DNA of 64,000 nt from Geodermatophilus amargosae (GTDB lineage: Bacteria; Actinomycetota; Actinomycetes; Mycobacteriales; Geodermatophilaceae), in the NCBI RefSeq assembly GCF_900116515.1, contig NZ_FPBA01000007.1:62001-126000 (forward strand), read 5' to 3'. The notes beneath the pieces are model-generated. The model saw only the letters and a list, made by a program, of their open reading frames with translations, searched no databases and was not told the DNA's origin. Position numbers and translations under genes: made by a program. The first letter of the stretch is position 1; every line of letters begins with the position of its first letter. This document shows, in pieces, positions 41,717-49,965 of this stretch.

Positions 41717-43705
41717 ATGAGCCGGCCCCGCCCCGGCAGGGGGTACCGGTACGGCCGCTGGCGGGGTGGGCCCGACCCGCTGGCCCCGCCCTACGACCTG
41801 GGCAGCGCCGTCGACGAGATCGGCGACTCGGTGCTCGGCGGCAGCGGCGTCCGCGAGGCGCTGCGCGAGCTGCTGCGCCGCGGCATGGACGGCCGGCGCG
41901 GACTGGACGAGCTGCGCCGCTCGGTCCGCGAGCGGCTGCGGCAGGCGCGGACCGCCGGCCGGATGGACGGCACGCTGCAGGAGGTCCGCGAGCTGCTCGA
42001 CCGGGCGCTCGAGGCCGAGCGCCGGGCGCTGTTCCCCGACCCGGACGACGCCGCCCGGCTGGCCGAGGCCGAGCTCGACGCACTCCCGCAGGACACCGCG
42101 GGTGCGGTGCGGGCGCTGAAGGACTACCCGTTCCGCTCGCCGGAGGCGCGGGAGGCCTACGACCGCATCCAGGACCTGCTGCGGCGGGAGGTGCTCGACA
42201 GCTCCTTCGCCAACATGAAGCAGGCGCTGGAGAACGCCACCGAGCAGGACATGCAGGCGGTCAAGGACATGGTCGCGGACCTGTCCCGGCTGGTGGACGC
42301 GCACAACCGCGGCGAGGACACCGACGAGCAGTTCCGCGAGTTCATGGACGAGCACGGGCAGTTCTTCCCCGACGACCCGCAGTCGGTGGAGGAGCTGATC
42401 GACTCCCTCGCCCGCCGGGCGGCCGCCCAGGAACGCATGATGGCCGGCCTGTCGCCGGAGCAGCGGGCCGAGCTGGCCGACCTGATGGCCCAGACCATGT
42501 CGGACATGGGGCTGGCCAGCGAGATGGCGCACCTGCAGGACGCGCTGCGGCAGGCCCGCCCCGATCTCCCCTGGGGTCAGCGCGGACAGGTCCCCGACGG
42601 CGAGCAGTCCCTCGGCCTCGGCGACGCCACCAGCGCCGTCGCGGAGCTGGCCGACCTCGAGGCGCTGTCCAACCAGCTCTCGCAGGGCTACGCCGGCGCC
42701 TCGCTGGCCGACGTCGACGAGGAGCTGCTCGAGCAGGCGCTGGGCCGCGAGGCCGTCGACGACCTCGCGGCGCTGCGGCAGATGGAGCGCGAGCTGGAGC
42801 GGCAGGGCTACCTCAACCGCTCCGACGGCAAGCTGGAGCTCTCGCCCAAGGCCGTGCGCCGCCTGGGTGCCACCGCGCTGCGGCGGGTGTTCGCCAAGCT
42901 CGACGCCGCCGGCCGGGGCGAGCACGACGTCGCCGACGCCGGTGCTGCCGGAGAGCTCACCGGGAGCTCGCGGGAGTGGCAGTTCGGCGACGAGCAGCCG
43001 CTCGACGTCGTCCGGACGGTCCGCAACGCGGTGCTGCGCACCGCCGGCGCACCCCACGCGGACCGTGACCGGAAGGTCAGCATCGCCGTCGAGGACTTCG
43101 AGGTCGTGGAGACCGAGCGGCGCACCGGGGCCGCCGTCGCCCTGCTGGTCGACCTGTCCTACTCGATGGCGCTGCGCGGCACGTGGGGCGCGGCCAAGTC
43201 GACGGCGATGGCGCTGCACTCGCTGGTGACGACGCGCTTCCCGCAGGACGCGATCCAGATCATCGGCTTCTCGTCCACCGCCCAGGTGCTCAAGCCCGAG
43301 ACCCTCGCCGAGCTGTCCGTGGACACGCTGCAGGGCACCAACCTGCAGCACGGGCTGATGCTGGCCCGCCGGTTCCTCGCCCGGCACCGCGACGCCGAGC
43401 CGGTGGTCCTGGTGGTCACCGACGGCGAGCCGACGGCGCACCTGGAGGAGGACGGCACGCCGTACTTCTGCTGGCCGCCGATGCCCGAGACGATCGCCAA
43501 GACCGTCGCGGAGGTGGAGCGGGTGGCGCGGTCGGGAGCGACGCTCAACGTGTTCGCGCTCGACCCGGAGCCGAGCCTGGTGCACTTCGTCCACGACATC
43601 ACCGCGCGGGCCGGCGGCCGGGTGTTCACCCCGGACAGCGACCGACTCGGCGAGTACGTCGTCGCGGACTACCTCCGCACCCGCCGGGGCCGCAGGGCAC
43701 GGTGA
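41717..43705 (+). CDS. VWA domain protein, partner of the AAA+ ATPase (CoxE/BchD-like)
   Basis: The 662-residue product has a long helical N-terminal half rich in Glu/Arg/Leu (residues ~30-440) and a C-terminal von Willebrand A domain. The MIDAS residues are intact: LLVDLSYSMAL (DxSxS), QGTNLQHGLMLA and LVVTDGEPTAH. Such proteins pair with MoxR/ChlI-type ATPases to act on metal-containing targets. The stop overlaps the next gene by 4 bp, so four genes (ATPase, VWA, acetyltransferase, hydrolase) may form one operon. Confidence 0.9.
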   Translation: MSRPRPGRGYRYGRWRGGPDPLAPPYDLGSAVDEIGDSVLGGSGVREALRELLRRGMDGRRGLDELRRSVRERLRQARTAGRMDGTLQEVRELLDRALEAERRALFPDPDDAARLAEAELDALPQDTAGAVRALKDYPFRSPEAREAYDRIQDLLRREVLDSSFANMKQALENATEQDMQAVKDMVADLSRLVDAHNRGEDTDEQFREFMDEHGQFFPDDPQSVEELIDSLARRAAAQERMMAGLSPEQRAELADLMAQTMSDMGLASEMAHLQDALRQARPDLPWGQRGQVPDGEQSLGLGDATSAVAELADLEALSNQLSQGYAGASLADVDEELLEQALGREAVDDLAALRQMERELERQGYLNRSDGKLELSPKAVRRLGATALRRVFAKLDAAGRGEHDVADAGAAGELTGSSREWQFGDEQPLDVVRTVRNAVLRTAGAPHADRDRKVSIAVEDFEVVETERRTGAAVALLVDLSYSMALRGTWGAAKSTAMALHSLVTTRFPQDAIQIIGFSSTAQVLKPETLAELSVDTLQGTNLQHGLMLARRFLARHRDAEPVVLVVTDGEPTAHLEEDGTPYFCWPPMPETIAKTVAEVERVARSGATLNVFALDPEPSLVHFVHDITARAGGRVFTPDSDRLGEYVVADYLRTRRGRRAR

Positions 43706-44193
43706 CCAGCGAGCCCGCGGCCGTCTCGGTCGAGGAGGTCGGCGTCGACGTCGTCCTCCCCCTGCGCAGCGCCGTCCTGCGCGACGGCGGCCCGGCGGGG
43801 CTCCCCGGCGACGGCGACCCCGCGACCGTGCACCTGGCCGCGCGGACGCCCGACGGCCGGGTGGTGGGCGTCGTCCGGCTCGGCCCCGCGCCGTGCCCGT
43901 GGCAGCCGGCGCGCGCACCGTGGCAGCTGCGCAGCATGGCCACCGGCCCGGAGGTGCGCGGCGCCGGGGCCGGCCGCGCGCTCCTCGAGGCGGGGCTGGC
44001 GGTGGTGGCCGCGCGGGGCGGGGACCTGCTGTGGTGCAACGCGCGGGAGGCCGCGGCCGGCTTCTACGCGCGTGCGGGCTTCCGCGTGGTGACCGGGCCG
44101 TTCGACGTCGAGCCTATCGGCCCGCACGTCGGCATGGTCATCTCCGTGCCCGACCGATGGGTCCTGCCGCCCGGAGGGGTCACCACCGCATGA
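43702..44193 (+). CDS. GNAT-family N-acetyltransferase
   Basis: The 163-residue product has the GNAT acetyl-CoA site LRSMATGPEVRGAGAGRALLEAGLAVV (motif A, R-G-x-G-x-G/A) and motif B ending in AREAAAGFYARAGFRVV. It resembles the small acetyltransferases that act on free amines. The GTG overlaps the VWA stop, and its own stop overlaps the hydrolase start. Confidence 0.88.
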   Translation: MTSEPAAVSVEEVGVDVVLPLRSAVLRDGGPAGLPGDGDPATVHLAARTPDGRVVGVVRLGPAPCPWQPARAPWQLRSMATGPEVRGAGAGRALLEAGLAVVAARGGDLLWCNAREAAAGFYARAGFRVVTGPFDVEPIGPHVGMVISVPDRWVLPPGGVTTA

Positions 44194-45005
44194 CCGAGTA
44201 CGTGCAGACCGCGGAGGGCACCCGCATCGCCTACGACCGCGAGGGCGCCGGTCAGCCGCTGGTGCTCGTGGGCGGGGCCGGCCAGTTCCGCGCGGTCGAC
44301 CCGGACACCGCGGAACTGGCGACCGAACTGGCCGCGCGCGGCTTCGACGTCGTCGTCCACGACCGGCCCGGCCGCGGGGACAGCGGCGGCGAGCCGCCGT
44401 TCGGGCTGGCCGGCGAGGTCGCGGCGATCCGAGCGCTCGTCGACCTCCTCGGCGGGCGCGCGTGGCTGTACGGCAGCTCCTCCGGGGGCGCCATCGCCCT
44501 CGCCGCGGCCGCAGAGCTGCCCGGCGTCGAGCGGCTGTTCCTCTGGGAGGTCCCGCTCGACGAGGAGCAGGGCACCGCGGGTGCGGAGGCCCTGGCCGCC
44601 GTCCGTGCGCTCGTGGCCGACGGGGACCGCGAGGGCATCTGGCGGCTCTGGACCGACGGCATGCCCCCGGAGTGGTTCGAGCAGATGCGCTCCGGCCCGT
44701 CCTGGCCGCTGTTCGAGCGGATGGCACCCACCCTGGAGGCCGACGCCGAGGCGCTCGCCTGGACGCAGTCGGCACCGCGGGCGAGGCTGTGGGCGCCGGT
44801 GACCGCGCACGCGGTGGTCCTGCTCGGGTCGGAGACCTTCCCGTTCATGGCCGACGCCGCCGACTCGATCGTCGGCTCGCTCGCCTCGGCGGAGCGCGCG
44901 GAGGTGCCCGGCAGGGACCACCGCTGGGAGGCGGCCGGCCTCGCCGACGTGCTGGCCGCCTCCCTGCCGGTCAGCGACGGACCGGGTACGAGCCGCTCGA
45001 GCTGA
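44190..45005 (+). CDS. Alpha/beta hydrolase
   Basis: The 271-residue product opens with GTRIAYDREGAGQPLVLVGGAGQFR. The nucleophile elbow is YGSSSGG with Ser97, and the catalytic His lies in GRDHRWEA near the C-terminus. The acid is probably in the GSETFPFMADAA segment. The substrate is unknown. The ATG overlaps the acetyltransferase stop by 4 bp. Its last 35 bp overlap the convergent DUF2252 gene. Confidence 0.88.
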   Translation: MTEYVQTAEGTRIAYDREGAGQPLVLVGGAGQFRAVDPDTAELATELAARGFDVVVHDRPGRGDSGGEPPFGLAGEVAAIRALVDLLGGRAWLYGSSSGGAIALAAAAELPGVERLFLWEVPLDEEQGTAGAEALAAVRALVADGDREGIWRLWTDGMPPEWFEQMRSGPSWPLFERMAPTLEADAEALAWTQSAPRARLWAPVTAHAVVLLGSETFPFMADAADSIVGSLASAERAEVPGRDHRWEAAGLADVLAASLPVSDGPGTSRSS

Positions 45006-46335
45006 TGCCCGGGATGCGCCCGGCGCGGAACGCGTCGACGAACAGCCGGTGGTCCTCCTGCGCCTGCCGGGCGTAGGTGTGGGCGAAGTCGACGAGGTCG
45101 GCGACGAACTCCTCGCGCCGGTCGCCGATCATCGCCGCGACCGCGTCCTCGGTCTGGAAGTCGACCAGCGTGTGGTCGCTGTCGGCGTCGCCGACGCAGT
45201 GCATCTTCGCCGTCGCCCGGCCCAGCTGGGCCACGACCGGCGCGATCTCCTCCGGCTCGGTCAGGTCCTCCCAGTCCAGGTCGACCTCGTAGGGCGAGAG
45301 CTCCTGGACGACGAACCCGACGCCGTCGATCTCGGTGTGGCCGAGGAACTGCGAGGCGTTGGCCTGCAGCGCCCGCTGGCTCACCGCCGTCCGGTGCCCG
45401 TGGTGCTCGAAGTACGCGCCGATCCGCTCGTCGCGGACGATGCGGCTGGGCGCGGCCACGTTGCCCTGCTTCAGCGACAGGACGACGTCGTTCTCCAGCG
45501 CCTGGTCGTACCCCTCGAGCAGCACGTTGTAGGCGGGCAGGCCGGCGCTGCCGATGCCGAAGCCCCCGGTGCCGATGACGTCCTTGACGTCGTAGGCGAC
45601 GTCGCGGCGGCGCACCGGCGGGTGGACGGTCCCCCGCCACCGGTCCAGCGCGGCGAGCACCCGGTCGCGCTCGTCGTCGTCGAGCCGGCGGGTCCGGCCG
45701 CCGTCGGTGAAGCGCCGCTGGTACCCCTCGACGACGGTCATCCGGTCCAGCAGCGAGGCGCGCGTGCGGGTCGTCGTCTCGAGGATGGCCTCGCGGACGG
45801 CGCCCTCGGTGTTGGCCAGGGTCAGTGCGAAGGTGCGGTCGTCGTCGGAGCGGCGGAACGCCTCGACCTGGTCGAGGTAGGCGCGCAGGTAGGTGCCCAG
45901 CAGGTCGGCGATGACGTCGTCGCCGAGCGCCTTGCTCCAGGACAGCAGCGCGAAGCTGGCGGCGAAGCGGCGCAGGTCCCAGGTGACCGACCCGACGTAG
46001 GCCTCGTCGAAGTCGTTGACGTCGAAGACGATCCGCCCGGCACCGTCCATGTAGGTGCCGAAGTTCTCGGCGTGCAGGTCGCCCTGGATCCACACCCGGC
46101 TGGTCCGCTCGTCGCACCAGGGGTCCTCGAGGGCGGCCATGTCGGCGTAGAAGAGGCAGGCGCTGCCGCGGTAGAAGGCGAAGGGGTCGGCGGCCATCTT
46201 GCGGAACTTGGTGCGGAAGGCGTCGGCGTCGGCGGCCATCAGCTCGGAGAACGCCTCGACCAGGACGTCGACGATCAGTTCCGAGCGGTCGCCGGACGTT
46301 CTCCCGGAGGCCACCCGTCGGGGGGATTCGAGCAC
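44971..46335 (-). CDS. DUF2252 family protein
   Basis: The 454-residue product matches DUF2252: KMAADPFAFYRGSACLFYADMA, VWIQGDLHAENFGTYMDGAGRIVFDVNDFDEAYVG (in two parts) and a C-terminal YARQAQEDHRLFVDAF. The GDxHxxNFG...D pattern is that of aminoglycoside-phosphotransferase-like kinase folds (catalytic Asp, metal-binding Asp). Kinase activity is unproven. It is divergent from the SGNH hydrolase, with 68 bp between. Confidence 0.88.
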   Translation of the reverse strand: MLESPRRVASGRTSGDRSELIVDVLVEAFSELMAADADAFRTKFRKMAADPFAFYRGSACLFYADMAALEDPWCDERTSRVWIQGDLHAENFGTYMDGAGRIVFDVNDFDEAYVGSVTWDLRRFAASFALLSWSKALGDDVIADLLGTYLRAYLDQVEAFRRSDDDRTFALTLANTEGAVREAILETTTRTRASLLDRMTVVEGYQRRFTDGGRTRRLDDDERDRVLAALDRWRGTVHPPVRRRDVAYDVKDVIGTGGFGIGSAGLPAYNVLLEGYDQALENDVVLSLKQGNVAAPSRIVRDERIGAYFEHHGHRTAVSQRALQANASQFLGHTEIDGVGFVVQELSPYEVDLDWEDLTEPEEIAPVVAQLGRATAKMHCVGDADSDHTLVDFQTEDAVAAMIGDRREEFVADLVDFAHTYARQAQEDHRLFVDAFRAGRIPGISSSGSYPVRR

Positions 46336-46403
46336 GGGGAGGACCGTAGAGGGCGGCTAGCCTGCAGGACAGGCGGTTGCGCGGGGGGACGATCGGAGTG
46401 GCG

Positions 46404-47426
46404 GTGACGAGAGCGGGCAGGGCACGACGGCTGGCAGCCGCCGCCGCGTACGGCGGCGGGGGTGTCGGCCTCGCCGGCGCGGGCCTCCTCGGGTGGCTGC
46501 GCCTCGAGGCCCGCGCCGCCCGCCGGAGGGTCGAGGCCCGGACGTCGAAGCAGGACCCGCCCTCCGGCGACGGCCTCTACGGCCGCGGCCGCGCCAAGCC
46601 GCTGGTGTTCACCGTGCTCGGCGACTCCAGCGCCGTGGGCCTGGGCGTCGAGCGCGCCACCGAGACTCCCGGGGTGCTGCTGGCCGCCGCGCTCACCGAG
46701 CTCGCCGAGCGCCCGGTGCGGCTGGTCCGGCTGGCCGTCTCCGGCGCGGAGTCCTGCGAGCTGGACCCCCAGGTCGAGCGCGCGCTGGCCGAGAAGCCGG
46801 ACGTCGTCCTGATCATGATCGGCGCGAACGACGTCACCACCCGCACCCGGCCGGCGGTCTCGGTCCGCCACCTCGCCGACGCGGTGCGGCGGCTGCGCGA
46901 GTCCGGCGCGCAGGTCGTCGTCGGCACCTGCCCCGACCTGGGGACGATCCGGCCGATCGGGCAGCCCCTGCGGCTGCTCGCCCGGCGGTGGAGCCGGCAG
47001 ATGGCGGCGGCGCAGACGATCGCCGTCGTCGAGGCCGGCGGCCGGACGGTGTCGCTGGGCTCGGTCCTCGGACCGAGCTTCGCGCAGGACCGCTCGCTGT
47101 TCAGCGTCGACGAATTCCACCCCAGCGCCGCCGGCTACGCGCAGGCCGCGGCCGTGATCCTCCCGGCGCTGGCCGACGCCCTCGGCGTCTGGCCGGCCCC
47201 GACCGGCCGCCGCCGGGAGCGCCGCGGCACGGTGCGTCCCGTCGCGCGGGCCGCGGCCCGGGCGGCCGGCCGACCGGGCACCGAGGTCCGGGCCACCGAG
47301 GTCCGCGGCTCGGGCACCGGGCCGCTGGGCACCTGGGCACGGCTGCTGCGCCGGCGGCCCACCGAGCTGCCCACGCCCGAGGAGGCCGGTGAGGCCGCCG
47401 AGGCCGTGGAGGTGCCGGTCGGCTGA
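46404..47426 (+). CDS. SGNH/GDSL hydrolase with N-terminal membrane anchor
   Basis: From GTG 46404 (GGAG 5 bp upstream) the product has 340 residues. A short hydrophobic segment (AYGGGGVGLAGAGLLGWL, residues ~15-32) anchors it. The catalytic domain has block I GDSSAVGLG (Ser75), block III GANDVT and block V FHPSAAGY. The C-terminal ~90 residues are Arg/Ala-rich and disordered. It is a likely esterase or acyl-transfer enzyme at the membrane; the substrate is unknown. Confidence 0.87.
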   Translation: MTRAGRARRLAAAAAYGGGGVGLAGAGLLGWLRLEARAARRRVEARTSKQDPPSGDGLYGRGRAKPLVFTVLGDSSAVGLGVERATETPGVLLAAALTELAERPVRLVRLAVSGAESCELDPQVERALAEKPDVVLIMIGANDVTTRTRPAVSVRHLADAVRRLRESGAQVVVGTCPDLGTIRPIGQPLRLLARRWSRQMAAAQTIAVVEAGGRTVSLGSVLGPSFAQDRSLFSVDEFHPSAAGYAQAAAVILPALADALGVWPAPTGRRRERRGTVRPVARAAARAAGRPGTEVRATEVRGSGTGPLGTWARLLRRRPTELPTPEEAGEAAEAVEVPVG

Positions 47427-47557
47427 CCGGGAGCCCGTAACACCTTCGGCGCGTGTAACAGGCGTGGCCGCGAGGGGCCCGGGGCCCGGGGGTAGTTTCG
47501 GGGGTGACCGTTCCCCGGCGCGCCCGGCCCGGGGAGACCCTCATCGCGGAGGACTCC

Positions 47558-48778
47558 ATGCCCGAAGCCGTCATCGTCGCGACCGCGCGCTCCCCCATCG
47601 GCCGCGCGTTCAAGGGGTCCCTCAAGGACCTGCGCCCCGACGACCTCGCCGCCACCATCGTCCGTGCAGCGCTGGACAAGGTCCCGGCGCTGGACCCGAC
47701 CGACATCGACGACCTGATCCTGGGCTGCGGCCTCCCCGGCGGGGAGCAGGGCCACAACATGGGCCGCGTCGTCAGCGTCCTGCTCGGCATGGACCACCTG
47801 CCGGGCACCACGATCACCCGCTACTGCTCGTCGTCGCTGCAGTCGACTCGCATGGCCATGCACGCCATCAAGGCCGGCGAGGGCGACGTCTTCGTCTCCG
47901 CCGGTGTCGAGATGGTCTCGCGGTTCGTGAAGGGCAACAGCGACTCGCTGCCCGACACCCACAACCCGGTGTTCGCCGAGGCCTCAGCCCGGGTCGCCAA
48001 GACCGCTGAGAGCGGCGCCGACTCCTGGACCGACCCGCGCCAGAACGGCGACGTCCCGGACATCTACATCGCCATGGGCCAGACCGCCGAGAACCTGGCG
48101 CTGCTCAAGGACGTCTCCCGCCAGGAGATGGACGAGTTCGCCGTCCGCAGCCAGAACCTGGCGGAGGAGGCGATCGAGAACGGCTTCTGGGAGCGGGAGA
48201 TCACCCCGGTCACCACGCCCGACGGCACGGTCGTCAGCAAGGACGACGGCCCGCGCGCGGGCACCACGCTCGAGGGCATCTCGCAGCTCAAGCCGGTCTT
48301 CCGCCCCGACGGCCGGGTCACCGCGGGCAACGCCTGCCCGCTCAACGACGGCGCCGCCGCGGTCGTGGTCATGAGCGACACCAAGGCCCGTCACCTCGGC
48401 CTGACCCCGCTGGCCCGCATCGTCTCGACCGCGGTCACCGGCCTGTCGCCGGAGATCATGGGCTACGGCCCGGTCGACGCCTCCAAGCTCGCCCTGCAGC
48501 GTGCCGGCATGACCATCGACGACATCGACCTGGTCGAGATCAACGAGGCCTTCGCCGCGCAGGTCATCCCGAGCTACCGCGACCTGGGCATCGACATCGA
48601 CAAGCTCAACGTGCACGGCGGGGCGATCGCCGTCGGCCACCCGTTCGGCATGACCGGCGCGCGCATCACCGGCACCCTGCTCAACGGGCTGCAGACCAAG
48701 GACGGCACCTTCGGCCTGGAGACCATGTGCGTCGGCGGCGGCATGGGCATGGCGATGGTGCTCGAGCGCCTGTCCTGA
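47558..48778 (+). CDS. Acetyl-CoA C-acyltransferase (thiolase)
   Basis: ATG 47558 has GCGGAGGA upstream; the product has 406 residues. Catalytic parts are intact: ITRYCSSSLQ with Cys90, NEAFAAQ, GHPFGMTGAR with the base His, and the final CVGGGMGMA with the second Cys. It carries out thiolytic cleavage in fatty-acid oxidation or the reverse condensation. It stands alone, so its exact pathway is open. TAGTTT at ~47492 may be part of its promoter. Confidence 0.94.
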   Translation: MPEAVIVATARSPIGRAFKGSLKDLRPDDLAATIVRAALDKVPALDPTDIDDLILGCGLPGGEQGHNMGRVVSVLLGMDHLPGTTITRYCSSSLQSTRMAMHAIKAGEGDVFVSAGVEMVSRFVKGNSDSLPDTHNPVFAEASARVAKTAESGADSWTDPRQNGDVPDIYIAMGQTAENLALLKDVSRQEMDEFAVRSQNLAEEAIENGFWEREITPVTTPDGTVVSKDDGPRAGTTLEGISQLKPVFRPDGRVTAGNACPLNDGAAAVVVMSDTKARHLGLTPLARIVSTAVTGLSPEIMGYGPVDASKLALQRAGMTIDDIDLVEINEAFAAQVIPSYRDLGIDIDKLNVHGGAIAVGHPFGMTGARITGTLLNGLQTKDGTFGLETMCVGGGMGMAMVLERLS

Positions 48779-48791
48779 CCCCCTGACACGC

Positions 48792-48826
48792 CAGTGGCCC
48801 GGCCCCGCGAGGGGACCGGGCCACTG
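48792..48826 (+). terminator. Hairpin after the thiolase gene
   Basis: An 11-bp stem CAGTGGCCCGG/CCGGGCCACTG (48792-48802 with 48816-48826), with further CCCC/GGGG pairing inside, lies 13 bp after the stop. Confidence 0.75.
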
Positions 48827-48833
48827 TCGTGCT

Positions 48834-48858
48834 GGCCCCGCTGCAGAGCAGCGGGGCC
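48834..48858 (-). terminator. Hairpin after the Bax inhibitor-1 gene
   Basis: A 10-bp stem GGCCCCGCTG/CAGCGGGGCC (48834-48843 with 48849-48858) lies 5 bp from the stop of the minus-strand gene. Confidence 0.65.
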
Positions 48859-48863
48859 CGTGC

Positions 48864-49784
48864 TCAGTTGTCCTGGAAGTAGGACAGCAGTCGCAGGATC
48901 TCCAGGTACAGCCAGACGACCGTGACGAGCAGGCCGAAGGCGACGTACCAGGCGAACTTGGCCGGGGCGCCGCGGCGGATCGCCTGGTCGGCCATGTCGA
49001 AGTCGAGCAGCAGCGTGAAGGCCGCCACACCGATCACGACGATGCTGAAGATGATCGCCAGCGGGCCGCCGTCACGCAGGCCCAGGCCGCCCGGGGTGAA
49101 GAAGCTCGCCACGAGGTTGACCAGGACCAGCGCCAGGACACCGAACAGTGCGCCGACGATCCAGCGGGTCAGCTTGGGGGTGACCCGGATGGCGCCGGTC
49201 TTGTAGACGACCAGCATGCCGGCGAAGACACCGAAGGTGCCGATGAGCGCCTGGACGACGATCCCGGGGTAGATCGTGTTGAAGGCCTCGCTGATGGCGC
49301 CGAGGGCGACACCGTAGAGCGCGCCGTAGGCCAGGGTCGCCGCCGGGTTGGCGATCTGCTTGAAGCTGATCACCAGGCCCAGGACGAAGGCCACGAGGAC
49401 CGCGGGCAGCGCGAGGCCCCACGCGGCCTGCCCGGGCAGCGCCCAGACGACGGCCGCGGCGAGGACCGTGACGAGGAAGGACAGGCCCGTCTTCTGGACG
49501 ACGTCGTCCATCGTCATGTAGCGGGTGGCCGGCGGGCCGTACGGGCCGGCGGGAGCCGGGGCACCGTAGCCCTCGGGCGCGCCGTACGGCTGCCCGTAGG
49601 GCTGCGCGGCGGGCTGGCCGTAGCCGGGGGCACCGTAGCCCTGCTGGCCGTACGGCTGGCCGTACTGCTGGCCGTAGCCAGGAGCACCGTAGCTCTGCTG
49701 GCCGGAGCCCTGGCCGTACTGCTGGCCACCACCGGACGCGGCGTTGGCGAAGCCCCGGCCGAAGACCGGGTTGGAGCTCGGCAT
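48864..49784 (-). CDS. Bax inhibitor-1/YccA family membrane protein
   Basis: From ATG 49784 (GAGGAG with 6-nt spacing) the product has 306 residues. The first ~75 residues are Tyr/Gly/Gln-rich with repeated YGQQ, YGQPYG and GAPGYGQ units. Seven transmembrane helices follow, with YMTMDDVVQKTGLSFLVTV at the boundary and a C-terminal LEILRLLSYFQDN typical of actinobacterial YccA proteins. Family members are linked to calcium leak and membrane-protease control. The low-complexity tail is characteristic of actinobacterial forms. Confidence 0.92.
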   Translation of the reverse strand: MPSSNPVFGRGFANAASGGGQQYGQGSGQQSYGAPGYGQQYGQPYGQQGYGAPGYGQPAAQPYGQPYGAPEGYGAPAPAGPYGPPATRYMTMDDVVQKTGLSFLVTVLAAAVVWALPGQAAWGLALPAVLVAFVLGLVISFKQIANPAATLAYGALYGVALGAISEAFNTIYPGIVVQALIGTFGVFAGMLVVYKTGAIRVTPKLTRWIVGALFGVLALVLVNLVASFFTPGGLGLRDGGPLAIIFSIVVIGVAAFTLLLDFDMADQAIRRGAPAKFAWYVAFGLLVTVVWLYLEILRLLSYFQDN

Positions 49785-49912
49785 CGTCATCTCCTCGAGG
49801 TGACTGGTCGGTCGGTGGGCTGCTACCTCGCACCCCACTCGGTCCTTACAACGCCACAGGTGGCCCGGACGTTCCTGAGATCCGCCCTACCCCCGACCGG
49901 GTGAGGAACGCG

Positions 49913-49948
49913 CCGGGGGCGCGGCACCGTGCGGTGCCGCGCCCCCGG
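49913..49948 (-). terminator. Perfect 16-bp stem hairpin after the M28 peptidase gene
   Basis: Bases 49913-49928 pair perfectly with 49933-49948 around a GTGC tetraloop, 17 bp downstream of the minus-strand stop. It is the cleanest terminator-like hairpin in the window. Confidence 0.8.
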
Positions 49949-49965
49949 GTCGTGCCGTCAGACGG

